Below are positions 36,714 to 47,009 of a DNA stretch of 64,000 nucleotides, piece after piece (position 1 is the first letter of the stretch; the number at the start of each line of letters is the position of its first letter). The DNA is taken from positions 1 through 64,000 of the forward strand of contig NZ_FPAZ01000006.1 of assembly GCF_900116435.1 (NCBI RefSeq), read 5' to 3'. The translations under genes and the position numbers were made by a program. The notes under the pieces are model-generated. The model searched no databases. It was given only the letters and a program-made list of their open reading frames with translations, and was not told the origin of the DNA. The DNA is from Pseudoalteromonas lipolytica (lineage in GTDB: Bacteria; Pseudomonadota; Gammaproteobacteria; Enterobacterales; Alteromonadaceae).

Positions 36714-37493
36714 TTAATGCGCCACAAAGCTCAGCCCATATTTATTGTTTAGTTTTACGATTTCCCCATTTAGCAACATTTTTTGAAACTCAGCATTAAA
36801 CTCATCAATAAATTGCGCTAAATCTCGCTGCTTAGTAAAACCAAAATAACCTTGATTAACCGTTAAAATAGGAGAAAGTATGATCACCTTATCGGCAATA
36901 CCCAAACTTTCTATCACCGGCCTTGCTGCGCGGGGGTGAGTTAGAATTAAATCAACCCTGTCATACATTAATTGTAAAAAACTTGCCCGCACATTGGCGA
37001 CTTCTGATAACAGTAAACTCGATTCATGGCGCTTAAATTCAACCCCATAATCCCAGCCACGAATAACCCCTATTGCATCTTTTTTTAAACTGGCGAAGTT
37101 TCCTCGCCAAGTAACTTCATTATTCGGTTTGGTATAAAAAACAATAGGGTCTTCATAAAAGGGTAATGCACTAAAGAGCATGTATTGGTTACGCTGAAAC
37201 GATTTATAAGGGCCAATAATGGCATCGGCATCACCTTGCTCAACCATTTTTAAAGCCCGTTTAAGCGGCATAATATCAATCACAATAGTATGCCCCAATC
37301 GCTTGCCTATTTCATAAACGATGTCAGCCCCGAGTCCTGTAGGAGAACCGTGCTGATCCTGTTCTAAAATGGCAGGAAAATGACTTCCTACAAAATAATA
37401 ACTTTTTGCCACACTCTCAAAGGCACTCAAAGATAACATCGTCACAAAAAAACAACGTGTTATTATTGCCGCGCTAACGTGCCACTTTTTCAT
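36714..37493 (-). CDS. Orphan periplasmic solute-binding protein (family 3 type)
   Basis: 259 aa, signal peptide ~1-29. The fold pattern is that of amino-acid/polar solute-binding proteins: GSPTGLGADIVYEIGKRLGHTIVIDIMPLKRALKMVEQGDADAIIGPYK. No permease or ATPase gene is nearby, so it may be a sensory or lone binding protein as is common in Alteromonadales. Ligand unknown. Confidence 0.8.
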   Translation of the reverse strand: MKKWHVSAAIITRCFFVTMLSLSAFESVAKSYYFVGSHFPAILEQDQHGSPTGLGADIVYEIGKRLGHTIVIDIMPLKRALKMVEQGDADAIIGPYKSFQRNQYMLFSALPFYEDPIVFYTKPNNEVTWRGNFASLKKDAIGVIRGWDYGVEFKRHESSLLLSEVANVRASFLQLMYDRVDLILTHPRAARPVIESLGIADKVIILSPILTVNQGYFGFTKQRDLAQFIDEFNAEFQKMLLNGEIVKLNNKYGLSFVAH

Positions 37494-37525
37494 ATTTGCT
37501 GGACTATATTTTCGATATTCACCGT

Positions 37526-37933
37526 TTAAAAATACGCTTTAAGCGAAGTAATCTGCTCATCAGAATACGGAACCGCCGGTAACTTACCCCACACAGGTGC
37601 AGGCCAAGCAGCATCTGTTTTAAAGCGTGCGATATGATGAATATGCAGTTGTGGCACCATATTTCCCAAAGCAGCCACATTGAGCTTGTCTGGATTAAAA
37701 ACCTGCTGTAATAATTTACTTAGTTTGGCCGACTCGCGTAAAAGTGTCACTTGCTGCGTTTCACAAAGGTCGATAATTTCTTTTAAACCCGCTTCTCTCG
37801 GGACTAAAATAAACCACGGATATTGGCTGTCATTCATTAGCAATACTTTACACAGTGGCCAATCTGCTAATTCAATACAATCACGCTGTAATTCAGGTGC
37901 CAAGGAAAATGGCATATCAGCATTTTTCATCAA
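37526..37933 (-). CDS. HIT-family protein
   Basis: 135 aa. The triad region reads QLHIHHIARFKTDAAWPAPVWG; the canonical pattern is HxHxHxx, here H-I-H-H-I-A-R, so the third His is out of register. The AWPxPVWG tail marks a distinct gammaproteobacterial HIT branch. HIT proteins hydrolyse nucleotide phosphoramidates or dinucleotides; activity here is uncertain. It starts 33 bp upstream of the solute-binding gene on the same strand. Confidence 0.85.
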   Translation of the reverse strand: MMKNADMPFSLAPELQRDCIELADWPLCKVLLMNDSQYPWFILVPREAGLKEIIDLCETQQVTLLRESAKLSKLLQQVFNPDKLNVAALGNMVPQLHIHHIARFKTDAAWPAPVWGKLPAVPYSDEQITSLKAYF

Positions 37934-38042
37934 TAAGTCCTTAAATCTAAGTTGTACCCCTGCTACTTTATAGCATTTAGTTGCAGTTGCCTAAGCTTAC
38001 CATTAACATCGTGGCAGTTTTTATTCGAGCGAAGGTACCCCT

Positions 38043-40268
38043 GTGCTAAAAAAAATTAAATCTCTCTCACTTGCCTTACCAATAGTGGCAACAGCACTGA
38101 GTGTGAATGCTGAACCACTATCACTAGAGCGTATTTTTGACGATCCTAGTTTAGCAGGTAAAGCACCTGTACAACTTAAATTCTCACCCGATGGTAGCCG
38201 CGTTACCTACTTACAAGGTAAAACCGACGACTACAACCGTTATGACTTGTGGGAATACAATTTAAAAGATAACAAAAACCGCTTATTAGTTGACTCTGCG
38301 GCACTATTCTCAGGCCCAGAAAACCTATCAGATGAAGAAAAAGCACGACGTGAGCGTCAGCGTATCTTTGGTAAAGGGATTTTAGAGTATAAATGGTCAA
38401 AAGATGGTAAAGCACTGCTTTTCCCACTGAATGGCGACCTTTATTACTACGAACTTGCCTCAGCTAAAAGCCGCAAACTGACCGATACCGAAGCATTCGA
38501 AACCGATGCACGTTTTTCACCGAAAGGTCATTTTGTATCGTTTATTCGCGAGCAAAACCTTTACGCACTGAACTTAAAAACGGGTCAAGAAATCCAGTTA
38601 AGTAAAGACGGCGGTGGCGTTATTAAAAACGGCATGGCTGAATTCGTGGCTCAAGAAGAAATGGGCCGCATGACGGGCTACTGGTGGTCAGGTGATGAAA
38701 CAAAAATTGCCTATACGCGTGTCGATGAAAGCCCTGTAAAAGAAGCGATTCGAAACGAAATTTACGCTGATGAAGTAAAGCTTTTCAACCAGCGTTACCC
38801 GTTCACGGGTACAGACAACGTTAAAATTAAACTCGGTGTTGTTAGCATTAACAACCAACAAACTGATTGGGTTGATTTAGGCGAAGACGAAGATATCTAC
38901 ATTGCTCGCGCCAACTGGTTAAAAGATAACAAAACGCTATCTTATCAATGGCAAGACCGCTCACAGCAAACGTTAGAGCTGCGTTTTTACAACAGTGAAA
39001 CGAAAAAGCAAAAGGTCGCCCTAACAGAAACAAGCGATACATGGATTAACTTACACTTTGATCTACAGTTCCTAAACGATAAAAAACACTTCGTGTGGGC
39101 CTCTGAACGTGACGGCTTTAAACACCTTTATTTGTACCGCACAAATGGCGAAATGATCCGCCAAATCACGCAAGGTGACTGGGTGGTTGATAGCTTAAAA
39201 GGAATCGATGAGAAAAAAGGCATTGTGTATTTTGCAGCGCGTAAAGACACCGATCTTGAAAGCCATTTATACAGTGCACCGTTATTCAAAAAAGGGGATA
39301 TTAAGCGCATAACAGAGCTCGGTGCTTATCATAATGTGGTTATCGCCAAAGATAATAAAACCTTTATCGACAACAGCTCATCGGTTAATAAACCAGGTTC
39401 AGCCGCACTTCGTAAAATTAACGGCGAGTTTATTACCTGGCTTGAAGAAAACAAACTCGATAAGTCGCATCCACTTACACCGTACTTAGACGATTTAATC
39501 ACTCCTGAATACGGTACATTAACAGCTGAAGACGGCCAAATAATGCATTACCGTTTATTCAAGCCGACTAACTATCAAGATGGTAAAAAGCACCCTGTTA
39601 TTGTAAACGTATACGGCGGCCCACATGCCCAACGAGTGACAAATAGCTGGCGCAGCAAAAACTTGTATTTCCAATACATGGCACAGCAAGGCTACGTTAT
39701 TTTTCAACTCGATAACCGTGGCTCTTACAACCGTGGTAAAAAGTTTGAAGACGTTATCTATAAACACTTAGGGGTTGCTGAAGTCGCTGACCAAATTAAA
39801 GGGGTTGAGTTCTTACGCACTCTTGATTACGTTGATCCTGAGCGCATAGGTATTTACGGTCACAGTTACGGTGGCTATATGGCACTGATGACCATGTTTA
39901 AAGCCGGTGATTATTTCAAAGCGGGTGTATCGGGCGCGCCAGTGACCGACTGGGCACTTTACGACACACACTACACAGAACGCTACGTAGGCCACCCTGC
40001 AACAAATGCAAAAGGCTACGAAGCAAGTGCCGTTTTCCCTTATGCTGAAGGCTTAAAAGGACCGCTAATGATTTACCACGGCATGGCTGATGACAACGTG
40101 TTATTCACTCACGCCACGAAGTTATTTAAACAACTGCAAGATCAAGAAAAGCAGTTCGAGATGATGACGTACCCAGGTTCTAAGCACAGTTTACGTGGTA
40201 AGAGTGTGCAAACACACTTGCACCAAACTATCACAAGCTTTTTCAACCGTCACTTTAACGTACAATAG
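38043..40268 (+). CDS. Periplasmic dipeptidyl peptidase IV-type serine peptidase (S9B)
   Basis: 741 aa from a GTG start with AAGGT 6 nt upstream. Signal peptide ~1-23 (SVNA|EPL). The N-terminal beta-propeller (~40-480) includes VAQEEMGRMTGYWWSGDE with the Glu pair that anchors substrate N-termini in DPP IV. The C-terminal hydrolase has nucleophile GHSYGGY (S608), Asp in GMADDNV (D683) and His in SKHSLRG (H715). It removes X-Pro/X-Ala dipeptides and probably serves peptide nutrition. Single gene. Confidence 0.93.
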   Translation: MLKKIKSLSLALPIVATALSVNAEPLSLERIFDDPSLAGKAPVQLKFSPDGSRVTYLQGKTDDYNRYDLWEYNLKDNKNRLLVDSAALFSGPENLSDEEKARRERQRIFGKGILEYKWSKDGKALLFPLNGDLYYYELASAKSRKLTDTEAFETDARFSPKGHFVSFIREQNLYALNLKTGQEIQLSKDGGGVIKNGMAEFVAQEEMGRMTGYWWSGDETKIAYTRVDESPVKEAIRNEIYADEVKLFNQRYPFTGTDNVKIKLGVVSINNQQTDWVDLGEDEDIYIARANWLKDNKTLSYQWQDRSQQTLELRFYNSETKKQKVALTETSDTWINLHFDLQFLNDKKHFVWASERDGFKHLYLYRTNGEMIRQITQGDWVVDSLKGIDEKKGIVYFAARKDTDLESHLYSAPLFKKGDIKRITELGAYHNVVIAKDNKTFIDNSSSVNKPGSAALRKINGEFITWLEENKLDKSHPLTPYLDDLITPEYGTLTAEDGQIMHYRLFKPTNYQDGKKHPVIVNVYGGPHAQRVTNSWRSKNLYFQYMAQQGYVIFQLDNRGSYNRGKKFEDVIYKHLGVAEVADQIKGVEFLRTLDYVDPERIGIYGHSYGGYMALMTMFKAGDYFKAGVSGAPVTDWALYDTHYTERYVGHPATNAKGYEASAVFPYAEGLKGPLMIYHGMADDNVLFTHATKLFKQLQDQEKQFEMMTYPGSKHSLRGKSVQTHLHQTITSFFNRHFNVQ

Positions 40269-40295
40269 TTAAATTTAAATTCGGTAACTTAGACT

Positions 40296-40327
40296 AAAGG
40301 CTGATTGTCCAATCAGCCTTTTTTTTG
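40296..40327 (+). terminator. Rho-independent terminator of the DPP IV gene
   Basis: AAGGCTGATT-GTCC-AATCAGCCTTTTTTTT: a 10-bp stem with a strong U tract. Confidence 0.92.
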
Positions 40328-40418
40328 TCTCAATGTATTCCATCCACAACTAGATTTAATACCTGTTTTAACTACACTTAACATATTGCTTTTAAACAAG
40401 CATGACCAAGGAATACAC

Positions 40419-42056
40419 ATGAACTACTTACGCCGTTTTACAATCTTACAACGCCTTGCCATGTTGGTTAGTGTAGTGGTGGTTGGATTGATCTTTTTAA
40501 GTATCTCAAGCTTAATGAAGCAATATGATTCTTTAGAACAAGAACAATACACCAAAACTCAAAACCTAGTGGAGTCAGCCCACAGCATTATTGAACACAA
40601 TTATGCTTTATTCCAACAAGGTAAACTCAGTGAACAACAAGCAAAACAAGCTGCGCTGGATACTATCGCTGCACTTCGCTATGACAAAAGCAATTACTTT
40701 TGGATAAACGACTATCAACCTGCGATGGTTATGCACCCATTCAAACCAGAGCTTGAAGGTAAATCACTTGCCAACAATAAAGACCCCGACGGGGTACACC
40801 TGTTTGTTGACATGGTGAACGTGGTTAAACGACAAGGCGAAGGGTTTGTTCCATACAAATGGCCTAAGCCTGGAAAGGATCAACCCGTTGACAAAATTGC
40901 CTATGTTAAGGGTTTCACACCATGGCAATGGATTATTGGTTCGGGTGTCTACATTGACACCATAGAAGATGCATTTGCTTCACTACGAAATCACGTCATT
41001 ATCACTGCGGTGGTTATTATTGGTCTGTTAATTGCGCTCAGTTATTTAATTGCAAATAGTATATTACGACCAACTCAATTGGCTGCTGATATGATGAAAG
41101 ACATTTCGCAAGGTGAAGGTGATTTAACCCAACAACTTGATGAAAACGGCAATGATGAGGTCTCTCGGCTATCGCGTTACTTCAACCTATACACTGCAAA
41201 AATGCGAGAGTCACTCAAGCAAGTCGCGCAAAATGCTCAACAGGTCAATCAGTACGCCCACAATGTGGATGATGCCACTAAAACCAATCATTCTTTTATT
41301 GAACTGCAAAATGACAGCTCAACACAAGTTGCCACCGCAATGGAAGAAATGACTCATCAAATTCATGATGTTAGCCAAAATGCAGATCAAGCTGAGCATG
41401 CAGCAAACGACGCGGCGCAAAATGCTTCAACCGGTAAACAGGTGCTCAACAAAACCATTACCGCTATTGAAACTCTGTCGCATAATATTGAGCAGGTTAG
41501 TAAGGTAACCACTGACCTTGCAGCAGAGAGTAACAATATAGGCTCTGTACTGGATGTTATTCGCAGCATAGCAGAGCAAACAAACTTACTTGCGCTTAAT
41601 GCCGCGATTGAAGCGGCGCGCGCGGGAGAGCAAGGGCGCGGCTTTGCTGTCGTAGCCGATGAAGTGCGTACACTGGCTAGCCGTACCGGTAAAAGTACTG
41701 ATGAAATTCAGGCCATGATCAGTAAGTTACAAGCAGGTGCTAAAGCTGCGGTTGATGCGGTATCTGCCAGTCAACAACTGTCGAGCGAAACCGTCTTACA
41801 AGCAGGTGAAGCAAGCAGCTCACTCAGTGAAATTGAGCGTTTGGTCACAATTATTAAAGATATGAATAGCCAAATAGCCCGCGCCACAGAACAACAAACG
41901 AGTGCGGCAGATGAAGTTAACTTACGTATCAATGAGCTGTCACAATCAACCGAACAGTCACTATCTAATACCCAAGGGCTATCAGATGCCAGTGAAAGCT
42001 TAAAGCAAAGCTCACAAGCACTGAGCGATGTGGTAAATCGCTTTAGACTTGATTAA
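40419..42056 (+). CDS. Methyl-accepting chemotaxis protein with single-Cache domain
   Basis: 545 aa from ATG 40419 with CAAGGA 7 nt upstream; the frame is open 38 codons further but that part overlaps the preceding terminator. Membrane helix ~10-30; a periplasmic sCache_2 domain ([24 protein letters not shown] ... [14 protein letters not shown], seen in parts); second helix ~193-215; HAMP; and the signalling hairpin tip [20 protein letters not shown] with [10 protein letters not shown]. sCache_2 receptors often bind small organic acids. Signals to CheA/CheW encoded elsewhere. Terminator follows. Confidence 0.93.
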   Translation: MNYLRRFTILQRLAMLVSVVVVGLIFLSISSLMKQYDSLEQEQYTKTQNLVESAHSIIEHNYALFQQGKLSEQQAKQAALDTIAALRYDKSNYFWINDYQPAMVMHPFKPELEGKSLANNKDPDGVHLFVDMVNVVKRQGEGFVPYKWPKPGKDQPVDKIAYVKGFTPWQWIIGSGVYIDTIEDAFASLRNHVIITAVVIIGLLIALSYLIANSILRPTQLAADMMKDISQGEGDLTQQLDENGNDEVSRLSRYFNLYTAKMRESLKQVAQNAQQVNQYAHNVDDATKTNHSFIELQNDSSTQVATAMEEMTHQIHDVSQNADQAEHAANDAAQNASTGKQVLNKTITAIETLSHNIEQVSKVTTDLAAESNNIGSVLDVIRSIAEQTNLLALNAAIEAARAGEQGRGFAVVADEVRTLASRTGKSTDEIQAMISKLQAGAKAAVDAVSASQQLSSETVLQAGEASSSLSEIERLVTIIKDMNSQIARATEQQTSAADEVNLRINELSQSTEQSLSNTQGLSDASESLKQSSQALSDVVNRFRLD

Positions 42057-42070
42057 GCTAAATTTTAACG

Positions 42071-42107
42071 AAAAAAAGCCCCGCTTCATTTTTGCGGGGC
42101 TTTTTTA
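42071..42107. terminator. Bidirectional terminator between the chemoreceptor and aminopeptidase genes
   Basis: AAAAAAAGCCCCGC-TTCATTTTT-GCGGGGCTTTTTT: GC-rich stem with A run before and T run after, between convergent genes. Confidence 0.93.
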
Positions 42108-42118
42108 ATGCTTAAATA

Positions 42119-43642
42119 TTACAAGCAATAACGTGCAAATAAACTGCTGACAGCTGCTGCGGTTGGCTTACCATGTTGCCAATCACCGCCTTCTACACCA
42201 CTGCCCGCGATGTCCATATGAACATACGGTAATGGGTGTGCTGATTCAGTGCCATGCTTATCTAAACCACCTACAATCGCTAAGAATGCCATTGGGAACT
42301 GGTGTCCACGTGCAGTCACAGCTGACGGTGCATTGTTACTCGAAAGTACATCATCGGCTAATGTACGAGGCTTAACAAAGTCGTAGTCTTCACGACGGCT
42401 GCGAGAGACCTCTGCGCCATCAGCCCATAAATCACCTAAATCAGCAATTTTACGTGAAACCTGCGCTTGACGAGCGGGTCCATTTTCAACATAAGCGCTG
42501 TAAGGACCCATCGCACGTGCTGCGTGACCTGTTAGCGTTGCAACAGTGAATAGCTCTGGATTTACTTCATTTAATGCGCGGTCTTTCATTTCACTGAGTA
42601 AATCACCCATTGCTAAACGCCCCTCTGCGTCGGTATTACCGATGCGTACACGAACGCCTTCACGGCACGTAATGATTTCGTCAGGCACGAAACAATCAGA
42701 ACCAATTGAGTTTCGAACCACGGCTAAGTAAGCAATCACCTTGACACCTTTAGGTGCATAATCAGCCACTGACTTCATAAAACCAGCGACCGATGCTGCG
42801 CCACCTTTATCGCGGCTCATACCCGCCATAAAGCCACCCACTTTAAGGTCGGCACCACCGGTATCATAAACAAGCCCCTTACCAACGAACATTAACGTAC
42901 GCTCAATGTCACCCTCAGGAACATATTCAAGCTTAACAACACGTGGATGATGACGCTCAACAGCGTATGATGCACGCGCTACAGTGCTCATCATTGGGTA
43001 ATCTTTATCGATAGTGTCGATATCTGAAATCACATCAACAGACACTTTACTGCCCGCAAATAACTCAACACAATAATCGGCAAAACGTGGCGGTGCCATG
43101 CGCTCAGGCTCTGTACCGCATAAGTCACGCGCAGCATATTGGCCTGCGGCAATTGCATTCAATGCTTTAACCATGGCCTCATCAGCACCCACTAAGCTAA
43201 TTTGACTGATTGGCTCAATCGCTTGGCCATGAAACTCACGCGCTTCAAGTGGCTGCCATAATGCTTGGCAAGCGCCTAAAAAGGCAACTTCAAGTGCATG
43301 TTTGTAACGCGCATCGTGGTGTGCACTCGCAAGTAAAATAGCAGGCTTGGTGCTGCCCGAAGCTTTTGCTTCTAGCACGGCTAATTTAGCAGCATCAAAA
43401 TAACGACGTACATCGTCATAATCGCGATTAAGCGGACCTGTAGGCGCTAAAATAACGCGCTTTGAGTCAATCACAAGTAATGTGACTTGCTTAGAGATAC
43501 GTGCATCAATGGCTTGTTGAGCACTGATAGCGTCGCTTAAGCTTGCATCGGCTAAAGACGAAAAATTATCACCTATAATAATCAATGCATCGTGATCTGC
43601 ATCAGCTAATTGAGAGGCGACAACTGCATGAGGGTATGCCAT
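42119..43642 (-). CDS. M17-family leucyl aminopeptidase
   Basis: About 507 aa from ATG 43642 (MAYPHAV), which has AGGA ~9 nt upstream; an in-frame ATG at 43669 is less well supported. Metal ligands of M17 are all visible: DTGGADLK (Asp, Lys), SRDKGGAA (Asp) and NTDAEGRL (Asp, Glu). No signal peptide, so cytoplasmic peptide turnover. The sequence is divergent from PepA and PepB. Single gene on the minus strand. Confidence 0.9.
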   Translation of the reverse strand: MAYPHAVVASQLADADHDALIIIGDNFSSLADASLSDAISAQQAIDARISKQVTLLVIDSKRVILAPTGPLNRDYDDVRRYFDAAKLAVLEAKASGSTKPAILLASAHHDARYKHALEVAFLGACQALWQPLEAREFHGQAIEPISQISLVGADEAMVKALNAIAAGQYAARDLCGTEPERMAPPRFADYCVELFAGSKVSVDVISDIDTIDKDYPMMSTVARASYAVERHHPRVVKLEYVPEGDIERTLMFVGKGLVYDTGGADLKVGGFMAGMSRDKGGAASVAGFMKSVADYAPKGVKVIAYLAVVRNSIGSDCFVPDEIITCREGVRVRIGNTDAEGRLAMGDLLSEMKDRALNEVNPELFTVATLTGHAARAMGPYSAYVENGPARQAQVSRKIADLGDLWADGAEVSRSRREDYDFVKPRTLADDVLSSNNAPSAVTARGHQFPMAFLAIVGGLDKHGTESAHPLPYVHMDIAGSGVEGGDWQHGKPTAAAVSSLFARYCL

Positions 43643-43700
43643 AAAAAAAGGTCCTGCTGTTAGAAACATAGGACCTTATTATCATTGATTTAACGCGCTA

Positions 43701-43730
43701 TTGCCAGCCGTGCAAATGAGCGGCTGGCAA
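43701..43730 (-). other. GC-rich stem-loop just past cstA
   Basis: TTGCCAGCCG / CGGCTGGCAA: a perfect 10-bp stem with a 10-nt loop, beginning 8 nt after the cstA stop. No U tract follows, so it may stabilise the 3' end or act with Rho rather than be an intrinsic terminator. Confidence 0.55.
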
Positions 43731-43737
43731 GCAAAGT

Positions 43738-45420
43738 TTACTGCTCTGACACAGATTGGTTGTCTTTGCGATGTTTCACAATGACAGACCATGCTTCTAG
43801 CATCACCAGCACACTGATCACCAGTACCAGTAAATCGAGTGTTACAAGTAACCAGTTGCCTTGTTGGTAATATTCACCTAGCTTAATCACACCCGCGAAG
43901 AATGCCATTACCAGTACAAAGCTCATCGGTATTAACGTGTACTTCGCTGGACGATTCGCTTTGATTAACATTACCGAAATAACCAGTAACGTTAAACTTG
44001 CAAGGATTTGGTTGGTAGAGCCAAACAGCGGCCAAATGATCATTCCGCCGCTGCCATCGGCACCACCTGCACCAAAGGCAAGTAGCAAGCAGCACAGCAC
44101 AGCGACGAGCGTTGCGACAATCCCATTGCGAATAATACTGATATTATAAATATCACCCCACTCTTGAATAATGTAGCGTTGTAAACGAACGCCAGAGTCC
44201 ATTGTCGTGCCTGCAAATAGCACCACCATTACCGCAAGTAAGGTCGACGCGACTTCTTGTGAAATACCCCAACCACTTTCGATTAAGTTTGCACCCCCAT
44301 TGATAAAGGCACTCACGCTCCCCGCTCCTAAGTGGCTGTAAATTTCATGCCATTCTTCAGGTGATACAGCCAATGCAACACCACTTACCGCCACCAGCGT
44401 AATAAGTGCAAGCATGCCTTCACCCACAGCACCTAAATACCCAACAAAGCGACCGTCAGTTTCTTTGTTTAACTGTTTAGAGCTGGTACCTGATGACACG
44501 ATTCCATGGAAACCCGATACCGCACCACAGGCTATGGTGACAAACAACAGCGGAATAATACTCGGCGTATCCACTGCCGTTTGTGTATTAAATGCAGGTG
44601 CGGTGATATCTGGCATTGAAATAAAGACCGCGCCATATAAAAGCACTAAACCAACCAGCAACTGCATACCATTAATAAAATCGCGAGGTTGTAATAACAT
44701 CCACACAGGCAGTAAAGAAGCAATTGCAGCGTAGATGAACAAAATAATGATCCAGTTTGCGTTTGCACTTAAGCCAAACATCTCATCTGGCAACGCAATG
44801 GGCATACTACTGCCAAGATAAATGGTGTAATAAAGGATACCGACACCAATTAAACACAGAGGAATTAAAGAAACTTTACGGCGCAGTAACTGGCCTATAA
44901 CAAGGGCCACAACAATGGCTGACCAAGCAGGAAAAACCGCATTTGGCTGGGATACAAAGGATTTAGCAATAACAACCCCAAACACCGCATTCACCATCAG
45001 TAGCACTAAAAATACCACAATCATAAATAACGCACGGGTACGCTTACCGATGACGCTTTCAGACAAAGCCCCCATCGACTTACCTTTGTTGCGAGCACTG
45101 GCCCAAAGAGCCCCCATATCATGGACGCCAGCAAAAAAGATTGTTCCAAATACGACCCATAACACGGCAGGCACCCAGCCCCAATAAACAGCAATAGCAG
45201 GACCGACTATCGGTGCCGCACCTGCTACAGACGTGAAATGGTGGCCCCACAACACGACCTTATTGGTGGGTACATAATCCACACCATCCTCAAGCTCATG
45301 AGCAGGTGTGACGAAGTTATCATCCATTTTAAAGATTTTTTCGGCGATGAATTTCGAATAAACAAACCATCCGAATAACATACCGACTATTCCGAGCAGC
45401 ACGATCACGACCGATTGCAT
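43738..45420 (-). CDS. cstA: CstA-family carbon starvation / peptide-pyruvate transporter
   Basis: About 560 aa from ATG 45420 (MQSVVIVLLG); GAGAG lies ~6 nt upstream, and the open frame extends up to 45489 without support. About 14-16 membrane segments; CstA hallmarks VVLWGHHFTSVAGAAPIVGPAIAVYWGW, GAVSGFHGIVSSGTSSKQL and LFAGTTMDSGVRLQRYI. It is shorter than E. coli CstA/BtsT (~700 aa). Members import pyruvate or peptides under starvation. Confidence 0.92.
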   Translation of the reverse strand: MQSVVIVLLGIVGMLFGWFVYSKFIAEKIFKMDDNFVTPAHELEDGVDYVPTNKVVLWGHHFTSVAGAAPIVGPAIAVYWGWVPAVLWVVFGTIFFAGVHDMGALWASARNKGKSMGALSESVIGKRTRALFMIVVFLVLLMVNAVFGVVIAKSFVSQPNAVFPAWSAIVVALVIGQLLRRKVSLIPLCLIGVGILYYTIYLGSSMPIALPDEMFGLSANANWIIILFIYAAIASLLPVWMLLQPRDFINGMQLLVGLVLLYGAVFISMPDITAPAFNTQTAVDTPSIIPLLFVTIACGAVSGFHGIVSSGTSSKQLNKETDGRFVGYLGAVGEGMLALITLVAVSGVALAVSPEEWHEIYSHLGAGSVSAFINGGANLIESGWGISQEVASTLLAVMVVLFAGTTMDSGVRLQRYIIQEWGDIYNISIIRNGIVATLVAVLCCLLLAFGAGGADGSGGMIIWPLFGSTNQILASLTLLVISVMLIKANRPAKYTLIPMSFVLVMAFFAGVIKLGEYYQQGNWLLVTLDLLVLVISVLVMLEAWSVIVKHRKDNQSVSEQ

Positions 45421-45528
45421 AGTCATCTCTCTTATGTAGTTATAATGTTGTCTAGAGGCCGTGAACACAAATGGTTCAACACCCCACACTGAACACTAAC
45501 AAACTTTAAACAACCTAGGTGTTAACCT

Positions 45529-46581
45529 TTAGTCTAATATACTTAACTGAAAATGCTCGTGGGCTTCACTCTTTATTCCCACACCAATGCCCAAGAGTCT
45601 GACGGGTTTATTATTTCCGCGTTCATACGCTTTACTCATTAACTCTGTAAAAATGCTGTCATCTAACTGATGATGACTTTGGTCAGCACTGGTCACTGTG
45701 AAATTTGCGAACTTCACTTTAACTGATAATTTGTTGATTCTGTTACTCAGTTGCTGCCTTTCTAAACGGCGTACTAACTCTGTCATTAAACGGGGTAACT
45801 CAGATAAACACTCAGCTAAGCTATTTTTGTTGAATTCATAAGTGTGTTCCACACTCAGCGATTTACGTACGCGTTCCGTAGACACTTTACCTACGTATTC
45901 TCCTGCGCATTTTTGATAAAGCGAAACACCAAAGTTCCCCACGTGTTGCTGCATCCAATTAACCCCTTTTTCGCGAACATCAGCTCCCGTGTATAAGCCT
46001 TTAAGTTGCAATTTTTCAAGCGTCACCTTCCCTACACCTGGGATCTTGCCTAGCGGCAACTTGGCTAAAAAGCTATCCACTTGCTCAGGCAGTACCACGC
46101 ACTGACCATTGGGTTTATTCTCATCACTGGCTATTTTGGCAATAAATTTAATCGGTGCGATACCCGCCGATGCAGTTAGGCCTGTTGTGGTAAAAATTTC
46201 TTGTCGAATTTGCTCAGCCATAAGAGTCGCACTGCCTCTGCATGCACTGCTTTGGGTAACATCTAAATAAGCTTCATCAAGCGATAAGGGTTCAATCAGG
46301 TCAGTGTATTTAGCGAAAATTTCACGGATTTGTTGAGAGACTTCTTTGTATACATGCATTCGTCCGGGCACAATGACTAGATCAGGACACAATTGTTTAG
46401 CATGGTAGTTAGACATAGCTGAACGAACGCCATATTGGCGCGCAATATAGTTGGCCGTAGAAAGCACACCACGGCGACTGTTCCCACCAATCGCAAGAGG
46501 CACACTGGCAAGTGCAGGATTGTCACGCATCTCTACTGCAGCAAAAAAGCAATCCATATCAATATGAATGAATTTTTTCAT
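45529..46581 (-). CDS. dinB: DNA polymerase IV
   Basis: 350 aa, the usual Pol IV length. Y-family motifs: HIDMDCFFAAVEMRD and SLDEAYLDV (catalytic acids), GVGKVTLEKL (HhH). It performs error-prone translesion synthesis. A LexA box lies 14 bp upstream of the start. The C-terminus ends QLSILD without an obvious canonical clamp-binding pentapeptide, though FQLSIL may serve. Confidence 0.96.
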   Translation of the reverse strand: MKKFIHIDMDCFFAAVEMRDNPALASVPLAIGGNSRRGVLSTANYIARQYGVRSAMSNYHAKQLCPDLVIVPGRMHVYKEVSQQIREIFAKYTDLIEPLSLDEAYLDVTQSSACRGSATLMAEQIRQEIFTTTGLTASAGIAPIKFIAKIASDENKPNGQCVVLPEQVDSFLAKLPLGKIPGVGKVTLEKLQLKGLYTGADVREKGVNWMQQHVGNFGVSLYQKCAGEYVGKVSTERVRKSLSVEHTYEFNKNSLAECLSELPRLMTELVRRLERQQLSNRINKLSVKVKFANFTVTSADQSHHQLDDSIFTELMSKAYERGNNKPVRLLGIGVGIKSEAHEHFQLSILD

Positions 46582-46595
46582 CAGGCATACAACAA

Positions 46596-46611
46596 CTGTT
46601 CATTTATACAG
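46596..46611 (-). promoter_or_regulatory. LexA (SOS) box upstream of dinB
   Basis: CTGTTCATTTATACAG: an intact CTGT-N8-ACAG core, flanked by AA/TT, 14 bp before the dinB ATG. It agrees with known SOS control of dinB. Confidence 0.88.
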
Positions 46612-46651
46612 TTATTATTATTTAATCTACCTGATAGTGCAAGCGAACATA

Positions 46652-46858
46652 CTAAGAGGTTTGACGTGCTTGCTCGCGTGTTTTTTTGCGACTAAACAGC
46701 CGTGCTCCAAATAACCAAAAGGCGGCTTCGAGTAAAAGTCCCAATACAATTAGTACGATAAACCCAGACATTGTGCCCATACTGTAGCACAGTAGAGCCA
46801 GAGCCAGTAAGATGAATAATACTACCCACTTTATCATTTTCGCTGTTAGTTGCTGCAT
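46652..46858 (-). CDS. Unknown small membrane protein
   Basis: 68 aa from ATG 46858 (MQQLTAKMIKW), chosen because AAGGA lies 7 nt upstream, inside a 5-codon-longer reading. Two hydrophobic helices (~10-27 and ~30-52) and a strongly basic, polar tail (RLFSRKKTREQARQTS) expected in the cytoplasm. No family recognised. It lies 70 bp upstream of dinB on the same strand, with the dinB LexA box between them. Confidence 0.6.
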   Translation of the reverse strand: MQQLTAKMIKWVVLFILLALALLCYSMGTMSGFIVLIVLGLLLEAAFWLFGARLFSRKKTREQARQTS

Positions 46859-47009
46859 AACTAGGTCCTTCATGTGTGTTCGATTTACTCACACTTTACG
46901 TAAGCGTGAACTTATAAAGTTAGCACAATATACTTAGTTTTCTAATTTTCTTGAGCTAAAAGCAGCATGTTGCTAACCTAGCTTTTCTCACAATTAACCT
47001 GGATTTGCT

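Noticed and set aside
45462-45478. TGAAC-N7-GTTCA dyad upstream of cstA as a CRP site
   Set aside because: The CRP consensus is TGTGA-N6-TCACA; neither arm nor spacing fits.
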